DNA of 64,000 nt from Trichoplax sp. H2. Lineage: Eukaryota > Placozoa > Uniplacotomia > Trichoplacea. The stretch covers positions 248,001 through 312,000 of the forward strand of contig NOWV01000009.1 in NCBI GenBank assembly GCA_003344405.1, written 5' to 3'. A program made the translations under genes and the position numbers. Shown here in pieces: positions 26,544 to 40,700 of this stretch. The notes under the pieces were generated by a model. That model was not told where the DNA came from. It worked only from the letters and a program-made list of their open reading frames with translations, and ran no database searches. Position 1 is the stretch's first letter, and each line of letters begins with the position of its first letter.

Positions 26544-29500
26544 TCCACTTTGCAGCATATACGCAGCTCTCGGTTGCACATGACAGCTCGGCTTTTAGGT
26601 AAGATAAACTATGCAATTGGAATTAATTTTCAATTAGTATAGCATAGAATAAGATAAGTTAGGCGATCAGATTAAGCCTGTTGTGCCATTACCGGATCTA
26701 TTAACATTTTAGGCTCTAAAAAGCTAGTAAAGGAAGACTCGGAAATTCACAGGCAAGACCACAGATTGTAGAATATCTGCATTATCAGCTACAGTACTGT
26801 ACATGTACATACAGTATATCCAGTAAACGTAAAATAAAATAAATTCTTGTTTTACATCTTGTGATAGGATTCGCAACATTGGAATTATCGCACATATTGA
26901 TGCAGGAAAGACTACTGTAACCGAAAGGATGCTATTCTATTCTGGATTTACTAAAACCATTGGAGGTAACATTTACGAGTCTACTTGAATGAAGACATAT
27001 TCAATACTGTACACAAAACCTGCATACTGTAAATATAATTAATTAATACTGTATAATCTGCAGCTAAGTACAGTACTATATATATATATATATTCAATTC
27101 TGTACCATCTATAAAATTATCATTGTACGGGTTTAATGTAAATACTTTATTGCATTATAATGTGATTTCTTTTTACAGTATAATGTAATCTCTTACTTCT
27201 ATAACAGAGGTCCATGATGGGGATACCGTAATGGATTATATGCAACAAGTACAGAATTAAGTTATTATTTTTTCTATTTTTAATCAATTGATATGTTGTG
27301 TCTTGTACTGTTCGTTAAGATTTTTTAGCTGAAATTTGAAGCGCATCACATCAAATTATCGTTCTGATTAGCTGTAAATTAATAAATTTGTGTTTAAAGG
27401 AACGTGATAGAGGGATAACCATACAGTCAGCTGCTATCTCATTCCAATGGAAGCAACATAGAATTAATTTAATCGATACACCAGGTTATATACTACAAGT
27501 TTATTTAAATACTACATTATGGTCAATGTAATATCTTTGCAAGGATGATTCAATTCTATAAAACTATCCATTTATTGTTTTAGGCCATATCGATTTTACA
27601 GTTGAAGTTGAGAGAGCATTAAGGGTGTTAGATGGTGCTGTAGCTGTATTTGATGCTGTTTCTGGAGTCCAGGTTTGTTCAGACTATATTTTTGTCACAA
27701 TTTGGGATGCAGATGCATTGAACATGACTATATTCCCTATAAAAATATTCTGTTGATATCGATTAAATAGGCTCAAACGTTTTCAGTATGGCGTCAGGCA
27801 GATCGTTATCGTGTTCCTCGAATCGCTTTCATAAATAAAATGGATAGAAATGCTGCGAAGTAAATTAATGACGTAAATTAATATTTGTATTGAAATCTAA
27901 TTTCTAAAATTGATAAAATTATCGACAATTATTTAGCTTTGAGATGACGCTGCAATCCATTAAAGAAAAACTTCGTGTACAGCCTCTAGTTACTCAGGTA
28001 TCTAGAAGTTAATATTTATTGTATTTCCACCTGGTTAATGGCTCAATATATGTACAACATGCATACATTATGTATATCGTGCACTTGTTCTATTTATTTA
28101 TTCATATTTATGCTATCACGATTATACTATATACTGTAGCTACCTGTTGGCCAGGGTGCTACCTTTTCAGGAATTGTAGATTTACCCACAATGCAACTAA
28201 TCACATGGGATTCTAGCGACTGTGAGCATGGTTCTACGTTTAATAGCAGAGATATCAAAGAGACTGATGACTTATTGTGGGAAAATTCACAACAAGCGAG
28301 ATCTGAATTGGTTGAGCAGGTAAAATACCGCTGTTATGCATTCCCTATGAAATTAAAAGAATCATAACATACAATTTTTAACTGTACACCTTTCAGTTAG
28401 CTGAATTGGATGACGATATTTTAAATGTACTATTACAAAATGATGATATGAACCATGAACTTCTTTCAAGCGAAGAGGTTTGAAAGTATTTGATTGATGC
28501 TAAAGAGATCTGTAGATAAATTTCATTAAGAGTTTCTTCGTTTCTTTCAGATTACTTCTGCTATAGCCAGAGTTACAAAAAATATTAAAGCAATTCCAGT
28601 TTTATGCGGTAGTGCTTTAAAGAACAAGGGCATTCAACCATTAATGAATAGGATTACTGAGTATTTACCATCACCAGTTCCTGAGAATGATGAAATTAGG
28701 TAAAAATTTATCAAAATGAAATCGTTATAGAGTCCATTATGGAATATGCTCATCTTCACTATTGCTAAAAATATTTTATTTATGTAAACTAGTGCGGTCT
28801 TTGGAGACAATCTTTTCGCATACGCCTTTAAGGTTTAACATAATTTGATTGATTGATGCAGCGTGATGTACTGCATCTACCCTTTTAGTGATATTACTTA
28901 AACTGCAGTATTTTTTTATCTCTATGTGACTGTAGGTTATCTATGATCGTCAAAGGGGTCCATTAGTATTTTTAAGGATTTATTCCGGTAACCTTAAATC
29001 TCGTCAGTCGATCTTTAATGCTACGCGCAGCTGCCGGTAAGTCAGTTTTATAAAACCTATAAATATTCCTACTATTCAATAAATTAATTTTACAATTCTA
29101 CATGTTAGAGAACAAGTTAATCGCTTGCTACTTGTTTTTGCTGATGATTATCAAGAAATTAAGTCAACATCTGTGGGGAACATAGCGGTGGCTGTTGGGC
29201 TTAAGCAGGTCATTTTAATCACCTTTCAACATGTGTATTATAATTGAGATATTGAATTATCATAGGCATGGATTCTTTTAATACGTTCGGTATCATCAAT
29301 ATTTTAAACAGACTGCAACAGGTGATATTCTTGTATCATCTGCATCTGCTGCCGCAACTACCTTAAAGAAAGCTGAATCTAAAGAAGATAGTGCAATTAT
29401 ACCTAGTATAAAAATTCCGGAACCGGTATTTTTCTGTACTATTGAACCACATACATCTGCTGAGCAAAAAGGTTAACAAGAGATATACGCATACTATATC

Positions 29501-30892
29501 TTATGATATGATGCTACAATAGTAGCTTTCAATAGAGTTTTTGATATAAAATTATTTATACTTATATTTTTAGCTTTGGATCATGCCTTATCGTGCTTAC
29601 AACTAGAAGATCCCAGTTTGAAGGTTACTGTAAATGAAGATACTGGACAGGTAGATTAGATAATGAAATTTAGATATTTTTATATGAAAGTGATATCGAC
29701 TTTCGTTTACCGTAGACAGTTTTATCGGGAATGGGAGAACTCCATCTAGAAATAATCGGAATTCGAATCAAGGAAGAATTTAACGTAAATGTAGATTTAG
29801 GTCCTTTACAAGTATCGTACCGAGAAAAAATTACATCTAATCTAACGGAACAGTGTAAGGCATAATGAAGTATATTTAATTCACCTTCTTTATGCCAAAA
29901 CATTTCATATATACTAAAACTTTATATGCCATTTATGTTGTAGCGAAATTAGATCGAATTCTAAATGGCAAACGTCATACAGCAGCTGTTACGTTAGCTG
30001 TTGAATCACTAACTGAAGCAGAGCCTGTTATATGTACACGTGGGAGTAATTTACAGTTAAGCGATGAGTACTTTGAATCAATAAGAAACTCAATTATTGC
30101 TACATCGTCTCATGGTAATATTTGGAATACACTGTATACTTAAGTAAATTTTGTATTTGTAATTGATATTTTGGTTTTAAATATTAAAACTGAATTTGCT
30201 CACTATATAGGCCCTATTCTAAGCTTCCCTGTTATCGGAATCAAGGTCTCAGTAATAAATTGTGAAATACAAGTCGGAACGTCACCTTCTATTATAGCTG
30301 CTTGCGCATCTAATTGTTTGCAGCAGGTACAAATTTCTGTCTCATATGTGATATCAGTATTCTGTATTAAAGTTGCAACGACTCCTTTAATTGTAAGATT
30401 TTTTATCACTTAGATTTTCAGTAAGAGTGTCTGTCGTTTACTAGAACCAGTAATGAAGATTGAAGTAAGTGGAAATATCGACAATAATTTAGATTTTGTA
30501 ATCACAGTAAGCTAATGACTGTTTCATAACCACTTAGGTTCAATGTTTTGATAAAGATCTGCAAAGTGTCTTAGCCGATTTGTCTAAGAATCGTAGAGCA
30601 AACATTAACGAAGTGAATAATAAAGATGAAATAAGAACAATCTTAGCGGAAGCACCTCTTGAAACTCTAGTTGTGAGTATTAGCGACGTCATGACACAAG
30701 TGAAAGCACAAAAATACCAATATTGATATTATGGCAGAAGCTTATATTACATTTTACATGTAATTATAGGGATATGCAACGGCTTTAAGAAGCATGACTT
30801 CAGGTACTGGCAGCTTCACTACGGAATATTCAAAATATTCGTTAGTACCGTCACAACAACAAGAGCTTTTACTGTCAAAAAGGAGATATTAG
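26544..30892 (+). CDS. GFM2: mitochondrial elongation factor G2 / ribosome-releasing factor 2 (5' end unresolved)
   Basis: Twenty clear exons: 26868-26965, 27208-27248, 27400-27484, 27584-27672, 27771-27859, 27937-27997, 28140-28319, 28397-28477, 28551-28699, 28793-28832, 28936-29036, 29109-29208, 29312-29471, 29574-29650, 29716-29854, 29944-30114, 30211-30326, 30426-30464, 30538-30672, 30770-30892. A GTPase of the EF-G family; GFM2 splits mitochondrial ribosomes after termination. Motifs: AHIDAGKTT (P-loop), [27 protein letters not shown], then GMGELHLE-type [11 protein letters not shown] (domain III) and domains IV-V. Resemblance is to GFM2 rather than GFM1 ([18 protein letters not shown]). 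A phase-compatible exon ending at 26598 (reading ...HDSSAF) probably precedes exon 26868, but it has no in-frame ATG, so the targeting peptide and start are missing from this model. The exon at 30426 uses a weak TAAG acceptor. Converges on TBCA. Confidence 0.93.
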
Positions 30893-31348
30893 ACAAATTT
30901 GTCAAAAGTATTTATCATAACTCAGGATAAACCTGACTGTAAATATTGGCTCATTGTCATAAACCGTAAAATAAAAAAATAATTCATAGCTGCTGCAATG
31001 AAGGATACAGGTTTACTACTGAAAACTCGTTAAGATTTAGAATCAATTAAAGAGGCCATTGAAATCTCGTAAAAGTTTTTCTTGAATTTTATTTAAAGTT
31101 TAATGTCAAAAGTCAGAAAAGCACTGATGAACGAATTTCTGAAGTATAAGAGTGCATCAGTTAATTGGATAGATTCTATACTTAACTAGGCACAAATTAT
31201 GATGTTATCCAAAGTATATGTAATTTCATAATTTGAATTCTGTGTCAGTAACAACTAATTCTATATTGGACATTTTAAGTGTGCACTAGCTGGCTGAATG
31301 CTTTAGTACAATAGTAATAAAGTTATTACGAAAACAATGCATATTACA
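30893..31348. other. convergent 3' intergenic region GFM2/TBCA
   Basis: 456 bp between two stop codons facing each other, holding both 3' untranslated regions. Nothing else seen. Confidence 0.6.
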
Positions 31349-33317
31349 CTATTGAGCAGTCACTTCCGATAGTAATTTTTTAGCAACTTCGTATTCTTCA
31401 CAACTGGCTAGGTTTGATTCGTTTTCCTTATGAAAGAAGGAAATATAGAAAAATGATTATTTATGACTTAAATCGCGAATATCTTCTATCGATACAAAAA
31501 AAATTACAAAATAGAACAATGCGCGATACTATAGCGATTATTGTATAGCTTAATAATAAATAAATAATACTGGCATGAGAGCATGTTTAATTAGTACAGT
31601 ATATAAATGGTAAAAAGTAAAGGTCGCTATAATTACCAGCAGTCTTTGTAAGTCAGCAATAGCAGCTTTGATTCGCTTCTGGCAATCAGGAATTATATTT
31701 TCGGATTCTTGCAATACCTCAATCTATTTTGGATGTATAATTATCATAAAATTATATTAAAACCGATAACCTCTTCAATGATTATGATAGCAAACTATCC
31801 AATTTATATATTAGACTGGTGTTATGTATAAGTGTTTGTACAAATGTTTATTGTTAAACTTACATGGATAACTTATTAAGTATAGGTTAAAGCTTTTAAT
31901 TAATTGATCACATAGACATTTAAATTTTTAATTTAGCTGTTTCGTAGTGTGCAACTAGCAGGGCAATACTATAGAACTGTGTCCGGTCTAGCACTACAGC
32001 ACTACACTCACTGTGACGTAATGTACCCGAGCATTTTATAATTAGCTACTTTAAAAGAAGATATCAAGACATCATTTTTAAGTTTTGACTGATCCAGAAT
32101 CGTACATATAAGTTGTGGTCAAAAGCCGAATTTGGCCAATCCTAGGATTGACTACAGTATCACATTGCTAGTGAATCCAATCGAGCTTCTAGGAATATAT
32201 TCGCATATCTACAATTTTAAAATGCTATACAATTATAACCTGTTTTTTGATCACATATTCATCTTCATTATTGGCTTTCAACTTATCAATCCTTGCTTGC
32301 TGATCAATCACTTCTTTCTCATACATTGCTTTTTCTTTTACTAACCTAAATAGTAACATATTCTTTTTAACGGAATAATTTTATATGTCCTATTAACTTT
32401 ACGAGTGACACCTTTCTCTATTTGAAAATAAATAACTGCTTTATTTTAGTTATAGTGCCCAAATTTTCAATTCGATCTACGAATATCTATGTTATTATTT
32501 CCATTTAAGACTGTAGTACGGTTTGTATCCAAAATTTCATAGCACACAGTATGCGTAGTCATATTATAATCATCTTTTAAGTAATTTTAGTTTCTCCTCT
32601 GTTTACAAATCGATTTCACTTTAATACGCGTATGATTGCTTCAAGATGTTGTGATGCATTCGGAGAATATATCTAAGGTACGATGGGCATCGAACATGGT
32701 GAGATATCGATGAGTCTACACTGACTTAGTATTGTAAAATTTGAACTCTGCAAGATTGTAAGTTGACTAGATTTGGTGTATAACATAGATTAGTGTATTT
32801 GAAAGTCCCAAGGCGTTGAAGCTTGCTTTAAATGGTTGTTTAACGTATGTAGATGTTGACATAGAGTATTAAGAAGTGTATAGCTATATTACCACCTTTC
32901 AAGCTTTCCTTTTGCCTTTCAACTGCATGCATTAGATACAGTATAATGTTAGATATATATAAAATGAATACAGTAGAAATAATGGATGCTACTATTCTCC
33001 AGTAAATCTTTTGCAAGCTAGCTAGAGCAATTTGCTAGCTGCCTAAGAGAAACTTTATGTCCAGGATTCCTTATACATAGTACTACATATACAGTTATGA
33101 ATGAGTTAATACATTGCGGTACTATAAAGTACAACTTGTTTTGTCGCTAATCATAGCAATGTATCGTAAGAATCAAATTCCTAATATCAAATTAAATTGT
33201 TAAGAGATTGATAGTAAACATTTCCATCAAAATTATGCAATCTATCTACAGTCTCTACCTTCTTACTACGCCAGTTTTAATCTTTAACTGTCTCAAACTT
33301 GCAGCATTATCAGCCAT
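31349..33317 (-). CDS. TBCA: tubulin-specific chaperone A
   Basis: Four exons: 33259-33317, 32240-32345, 31637-31723 and 31349-31426, closing to 109 residues (human 108). Cofactor A binds beta-tubulin released from the CCT chaperonin and holds it for heterodimer assembly in the cytosol. The start MADNAASLRQLKIKTGVVRR and the following RLVKEKAMYEKE match the family closely; the rest is the expected three-helix bundle (QESENIIPDCQKRI, LADLQRLL-like IADLQRLL, then EEYEVAKKLL). Exons are separated by introns of about 520-910 bp, long for this window, and all boundaries are GT-AG. CCT3, which makes its substrate, lies 13.5 kb away in the same window; this is probably coincidence. Confidence 0.95.
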
Positions 33318-33496
33318 TTTCCCTTCTTGATGTAACGTACTGTATATTACGATACTGTATTTGAAATTTCGAAAGCTGTCACTACGGTGTGCACTGTTGT
33401 GGTTCAGTCAGTACTGCCTATGGGTACTTGAAGTTCTCGTCTCGTCTGCCCGCCCTGAAGGTTAAAAAAGCCGCCACCGTCGTTGATTTGAGACGC

Positions 33497-33598
33497 TTTA
33501 ATTTTCTCTATAGTAAAAGCTGTTAAAATTGGAATTTCTTATACTGTTTATTGAAAGAAATTTCAAATTTAACAGGTTTTACTATAGAGAAAATTGAA
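33497..33598. repeat. 44-bp inverted repeat forming a long hairpin
   Basis: Left arm 33497-33540 and right arm 33555-33598 match as inverted repeats at 40 of 44 positions, with a 14-nt loop. In RNA of the plus strand two of the four mismatches become G-U pairs. The arms contain ATTTTCTCTATAGTAAAA and its complement. It lies about 180 bp upstream of the TBCA start codon. It could be a foldback element remnant or a hairpin RNA; neither is proven. Confidence 0.8.
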
Positions 33599-33665
33599 GG
33601 GGTCTAATTCGATGCACACAGTATACAGTAGACAGGTACAATACTTATCACTGTAGATCGCATTG

Positions 33666-33710
33666 TAGTACTGTACTAAGTGCACTGTACACTGTACCGT
33701 ACAGTACAGA
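33666..33710. repeat. GTAC-palindrome cluster E
   Basis: Contains GTACTGTAC, GCACTGTACACTGTAC and CGTACAGTACAG units, about 350 bp upstream of TBCA and beside the hairpin. Confidence 0.7.
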
Positions 33711-34726
33711 TAAAGAGGGAAAACGCAACCCGAACCCGATCAAATTGTTAATTTTCGAGCCCGAAATAAGTGCAATCGTTATACAAACACCATATCACCA
33801 CAAATTCTGAACCCTAATCTCGGGTTTCGAGTTGACTTTGTAGGACACTGAATTGTAATATCAGAACTACCGAAATGATACTTCATGGTCTGCAGCGTAC
33901 TGCATACAGGGACTGGAACTACGCGTGATTATCTAGGATAGTACAATGTCCTTACAGCATATTACGTATTACAGTTTGTACAGTAAAATATTGATAACTT
34001 CAGAGCCATGATATTCTATTATAATTATCACCATGTTTCTGATATACCGGTATTGTTCATACTATAATTATCGGATTTAGAATGTGGTATATATACTGTA
34101 GATAGCTCGCGTAGGTCAGTAAGTGATCATTGTCAAGGCGAAGATAACATTATATTCATAGTGAAACAATAAGAAAACGCTTGATACATTCCGGCTTTAT
34201 TACTGTAGCAGACACGCAATATTGGTGCTTAATCTTCAAAGTTGTTAATTTATATCTAACCAATATTAACTAGATAATTACAAGCTTTAGTGTATGAGTA
34301 AATCACAAACGATAGCTGATCATTACGTTCGTGCTATAACACTGATAATGCAAATTTACTTTAACAATACATAAATTAGAAAACTGAAACGTAATGATAG
34401 TGGCAACGGGTTATGATGGCATTAGCTTTGGAAAGATTTCATCGTTTTACTATTACCAATGTTAACATGAAATTGATCATCTTTACATCTGTTCCATAAA
34501 TCTTAATCTTAAATACCATCGTAGTTTGATCAACATCTGTTCAACCAAAACTATCATCAAATTGCGTTACTTTTAGCATTACAGGTAATTTTACTTGATA
34601 CCATATATATACTTTCATAAACCTAGAAAATATTATTGCTAGGACCTCAGGTGTGGTTGAGTCGTAATTCGTCACGTGATTTGCGGTAAAGTATTAAAGT
34701 GATAATGGTGTGGTTGTGATATGCGA

Positions 34727-37700
34727 TTACCGTAGGAGCTGTTCAATAGCAGCGTTAATATCGCCGCCGGTTGCTGAAAGAACTGTAAAATTAAATTATC
34801 ATTTCTTAGGATCTTAGCAGCCAATAAAGCAAAAGTAACTTTTCATTACAATACTACGACAGGTCTGACCTTGTAGATTTCTCGCTTGGTCTACAAATCC
34901 CATCGCATTTAATTGTTCCAGTTGCGTTCTGAACCGAACTTCGGGTTGTAGGTTAGACTAAAAACATCGAACGCATACATGTAAGCAATACTGGAAGTCA
35001 GTAACAACCGGTAATATTAGAATTAACCTGTTGCTGCTGATTATTTGCTGTCATTGCTTGCATCATTTGTGACATTAATTGATTAAATTGTTCTTGTTGT
35101 TGGGGCGAAGTGCTACTGGTAGTAGTGGTGGTAGCTAGACAAACATAGCAATTAACATTACTTTTTCATGAATGCAATTGTTTCGCAAAATTACTAAATA
35201 TGAAAAGGTGTAAGAAATTTACTTGATCCAGTGCCACTACTAGTTGTAGTATTAGTACCAGTTGTAGTTGATGTGGTGGAGCCAGGCGTATTACTAACAT
35301 TGTTACGAGCAGGATTAGTATAATACAATGAAAAATACTTTCAAACAAAAGATCGTCTTATTCAAGCTTATATAAACGCTATTCGACATATCCTGGTGGT
35401 TAACCTACCCCGTAGAAGGTACTGCATGAGAAAGTTGTTGAAATCCTTGCTGTATTTGGAGCATAGCCTGTACCGCTTGGGGATTTGATATGATTTGTTG
35501 CATTTGAGGGTTTTGCATCTAAGATTGTTAAGAATAAAATAAAATAAACCTTTATATTGCAGTCGCTGCTGTAAAAAATATTGTATAATCTGGTAAATTG
35601 ATATAATGTACTTGTCGTAAGATATTCGGCATATTTTCGCGAATCTACGTAGAATAAATATATGAAAATTATGAATTCATTACGTCATTAGTATTTATGC
35701 AAAGGCTTCGTATTACCTGTTCTGATAGTTGTGGGTCGTTATTGAATAGAGGATTATTCGCGAGCATCTTTGAGGAAAGCATTTTTTTTAAAGTATTGAT
35801 TAAGATATAAAATAATATATAATTTACGATACGCAATTAATGTAACTTTTACCTGTTGCATAAGCTGTGGGTTGTTCATCATTTGTGTCATCATATTTTG
35901 AACGAAAGGAGACTACGATTTGCATGTTTGAATAGGTTAGTTTATCGTCACTTGGGCATATATGGAAAGAATTTACCTGTAATGTATCCTGCATTAGTTG
36001 TGGATTTTCTCTAAGTTGCTGCAGCATACTTTGCATACCGGGAGACTATGAAAGTAGGGCAAAAAAATAGCGACATATTCAAATTTATTATAACCTATAA
36101 GATTAAGTTGTTAATCGATGCCTATTTACATAAACTATCATTGCAACATACCTGAAACATTCCAGTAGACGTTGATCCAGGAGCAGTTGATCGATTCTCC
36201 CAAGGATTAGGAACAGGAGAAGTGCCAGCAGGTGTACTACTAGGTGAACTACTGGGTTGTTGAGATTGCGGTTGGGTCTGTGTTCCCGCACCTGATTTTG
36301 TGAAAAGAAAAGCTTTGAAAACTCAAGAAATTATCCATTTTTAATGTTATTAATGCATAATGAATATAGTTGTAAACCTCCGAGAAGAGAGCTAAATGGG
36401 TTTGATCCTGGATTTGTATAGGAAGATCGCATCTACAGGAATTCAGAGATCATCAGTAATATTGTATATGGAACAATTTAAAATCTCGTTTGGCTAACTT
36501 GTTCGTTCATTTCTTGTGCCGCATTCATCATGGGCTCTTGGATATCAGAGTACATACGTCTTAGAGCATTAAAGCCTCCAGGTATACTCTTTTGTATATA
36601 GTATTACGCCAAATATGAAATAAAATGTCCACTTTAGTGATTAGGTAATCGTGTACACTTGTAGATTAGAAATTATAATAGTATTTACCTCCAAATTACT
36701 CATAGCTCTATCTTGATTACGCATCATTTCTTGTAACATTGATGGATTTCGGGCCATTTCTAGTGCCTACAGTATTATTATTGTTCAGTTAGTGAAGCAG
36801 TTATCATTTCATATGTTCTTTAAGATGCAATTATTGTACTGCTAACTAAAAAGCTAAGTAAACTGTTAAATACCTGACGCATCATTTCTGGATTGTTTAG
36901 CATATGCGAAAGCTCCGGATTCCTTTCCATTAATTGTTGCATTTGAGGGTTGCTGCCAATAAGTTGTTGCATAAGGTCAGGGTTATTCAACATACTCTGA
37001 AGTAAGCCAAGATAGAAAGTTAACAAATATTGTAGAGAAGCGTTATTACACCATTTACTACTGAAGAAGAATAACTGCCAAACCTGAACCATTGGATTGT
37101 CCATCATTTGACGAAGCATATCCGGGTTACTTGTCAACTATAATGTTCAGAACAGAATGTTACAATTCAGAATAAGAGATAATTATCATTCAATTTAACA
37201 TTAATTATTATTCTAGTAAGAAAGTGTTAAGGATGGCTCCATATGCTTTTAAGTACTTTCATATAAAAACGACTACATAGCACTAAATTTTTAACCTGCT
37301 GTTGCATATATTGATGCATATTTTGAAAGGTTGCTATAAGATAATAGAAATTAATATTTATGAGTCGCAGTTTATTAACTCATGGAGGAGGGTTGAAAAA
37401 ATGACATATACTTACAAGGATCAATACCAAAATTTACTGGAAATTGCTGTTGAGTGCCTTCACTCTGCTGTTGCATGGGAGGAGTGTTTTGCTACAATAA
37501 AATTTAGCACATGTTGCTAAGACCGTACATGCGTAAATATCAACTTTCCATCCCATTAATTTAACAGTTGAGAATCGATCGAATTCACATGTTCAAATTA
37601 CAAGCATGAGGGTAATATACTCGTATTAATATTAAGGCAGTTAAAAATATCCGTGAAAAACTCATGACATACAAAATCATCTCTACGAAAGGACTCTAAT

Positions 37701-40700
37701 ACCGTAATTGTTCTTACTCGAGAGATCGATAAAATTTTATCCCTGATTCGAGTGGCAAACTATATTCATTGTAAATCACGACGTTTAAAACTCGAACTAT
37801 AATTATAACACTTGTTACTTATTGTATTCATATATTTATAACTAGGCTAGAAATGATATCAATTACTCTGAATTGACCGGGTATCAAACCATCTATTGAA
37901 TGTATAGTAACCCTATAGAACCTTTAAACAAAAGCGTAACAGATACATTGGTATACGGTATTTAAACATTTAGATATGATTCTCGAAGTGAGAAGTACAA
38001 TCAGACGACAGTAGGTTTAATATTTGTAAAAAAGTATAGTAGTGAGGATGAAATTCTCGATAACGATTAAAGTAATAGTTGATTGAGGGTAAGAATAGGC
38101 ATTCAAAGACTGTGGTCGAGATCTTTTAACCGCTAAGTAGTATGGCAAATTGCACTTTTGCGTAGTACATTTCTAAAGCATCGAGAATATGCGATGTGAT
38201 TGCTACAAGTAAAGAATTTACGAAGGGAATCATATTTGCAGTATCACTGATTTATCGATCGATACGTAAAACTAAATTTCGTATTTGCGTACAGTGTTAG
38301 GTTTAAGTTATAACTGGCAAGTGTATTGCCGAAACGAAAACAAAATTGAAATTTTTGGAGAAATGCTCCAATAATTTATATGTTATACTATTAGATTATC
38401 ATTTTAGGCATCGTTGTATTTCTGCCCCATGATAGTCAAAAAAATTGCTTAATTAAATAGCATATTTAAAAATTAGCTATCAAGGAAGACTTCTATCTAG
38501 TAAGTGACCGTTATACAAGATCATCCATACAGCAATACTCGACCCTTCAAGTGAATATATACTGTACAGTAGTACACACTACATGAGGGACAATATGGTC
38601 AATTTACGGATGACGCTATAAAATGCATGCTCTATAATGACTCATAATGACACATATGGACAAACCTACCGTGGTAGTACCGGTGGTTTCACTCGGCGTT
38701 GCTGTTTGGGCCTACATAAAGTTGTATTTTCATATTTAATTAATTAATAAAAAATACAGGAACCAAAAACTGCAATGATAATTATATTGTAAAAGTTTAC
38801 CTTCGTGCCGGACTTGATGACCAAATGAACAGCTAAACCATCCTTGATAGCTAAATGTTCAGATAGAGTAGAAGGTTACAATGGAAACTTCATAGTAAAT
38901 TTTAAAAGGGGACTATAAATCTTAATACACTGTACAGAATATACGGCATGACGCAAGTAGAATTGTTATCTTGTATGCCAAAGTGTAATAACTTTGCGAC
39001 ATCTTTGATGGTGATTGTTCAAGTATTAAACTATAAAGTGAGGTGAAGATGTAAGCTAATGCTCTTAGGCTTACTCTAGAACGTTAATTTCATATTTTGC
39101 TATTGCACATTGTTGACATACGTATACAACAAGTATTATACTGTCAATAGCGAAGGATACAATGCACTGTATATGTAAATCCAGCGCGTGTTACTAGTTG
39201 TAGTTCAAGACCATTATCATTTTATAATTTTGGATATGTTATCTTATATTTACTGTTCATTATCCAATTTGGAATACGTACATGTAAGTACATTAATCAC
39301 TGTATTTGTACTTTATCCTATCAGTACGTTTTAGCGATGAATCAATGTGAGCGCTTTGGTGAGAATGGATAGTCGATTTACAAGTAGATTAAGCGAGGAA
39401 TAACATGGCTTTCCTAAGTGAATACAGTACAGTACAGTACTGTAATGCCATGGTATCGTTATAGGGCTTCCTACTAACTATAAGCGCATTGTTGTTATAT
39501 AGAGTACAGGCGATTGTTACTATCTTTAAACATACATACAAGGGCTTAAGTTTTGTAGCTAAATCTTTTATGCATACAGCACTCGCCATACGACGAATGA
39601 AGAGATTTAAAAATGTTGCCCTAGTAGTACATTGATGGAATTCTACTCATATGCTAGTTTCATAAATGCGAGCCAGTCATTTATTCGTTACTCATTAATT
39701 AACTAACGGCAATCATCTAGAATTTGTAATTCAATAACTCATAAGATTGAAAAATATGGTTGCAATAAAGCCGAGATCTGGATCAATCAGGAAACAATGC
39801 TCAACTGCGCTGTCTATAACAGGAAAAATTGAAGATTTTAATATGACTTATTTGCTAACGATCAGACTTACAATGTTGGGATAGAGTTTCGGAGTCTTTA
39901 AGGATGCGCCCAGCAAAAATCAAGCATAGCTGGTCGACAGGAGCGCCAAATTGTAAAGAGACCGCTTCCTTAAACTGAAAATTAACTTAAGCTTCAATAG
40001 AGCAATTATAAATTTTATGTTTCTCTAGCAATACTCGAGTAACAATTGGTTTCAATGATACTAACTCGAATAATGAAAATAACGTATATAAAAGCAGATT
40101 ATTTATCTTTGCAGTGAACTACTTATTATGTTATTATAATTGAAGATACTATATGAAAAGTACAATCCAAGCCAAATATGTATGTCAGACAGGTTTAATT
40201 TGTTACTACTCGTATTGCAGATGACTTGTAGTAAAGTGTTAACACCAATGCTAATTCATATACAGTATAGTCGATGCTTCTTGTATTAAAATATTGTTAC
40301 TAGTTCGACATTCTACTCGATCGATGATCATTTTTTTATTGTACAATACTAATTCATATACAGTACAGTCGATGCTTCTTGTATTAAAATATTGTTACTA
40401 GTTCGACATTCTACTCGATCGATGATCATTCTTTTATTGTACGAGTCAACGTGTACTTTAGAGTTTAGACTGCGTACATCATGCTGCGTGAATGCATATG
40501 ATATGGACGGTAATGGGAGATGGTGTAGAAATAAGGGTAGTTATCGTGACGAAAAATAGAATGCATTTGTCGTATAAACGATAGCATTGATTTCATCAAT
40601 CAAGCACTAATGGCTGGCTGGACTGGTGCATTTGTCTCCACCATTGACTAAAAATTTTTCTCCTCGACAAGGCAGTTTCACTCTTGACTTAGAGCGTACC

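Larger units (their letters stand above)
33318..34726. promoter_or_regulatory. TBCA upstream / UBQLN downstream region
   Basis: 1.4 kb containing the 5' flank of TBCA (a hairpin at 33497-33598 and a GTAC cluster at 33666-33710) and the 3' flank of UBQLN. No coding exon recognised. Confidence 0.45.
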
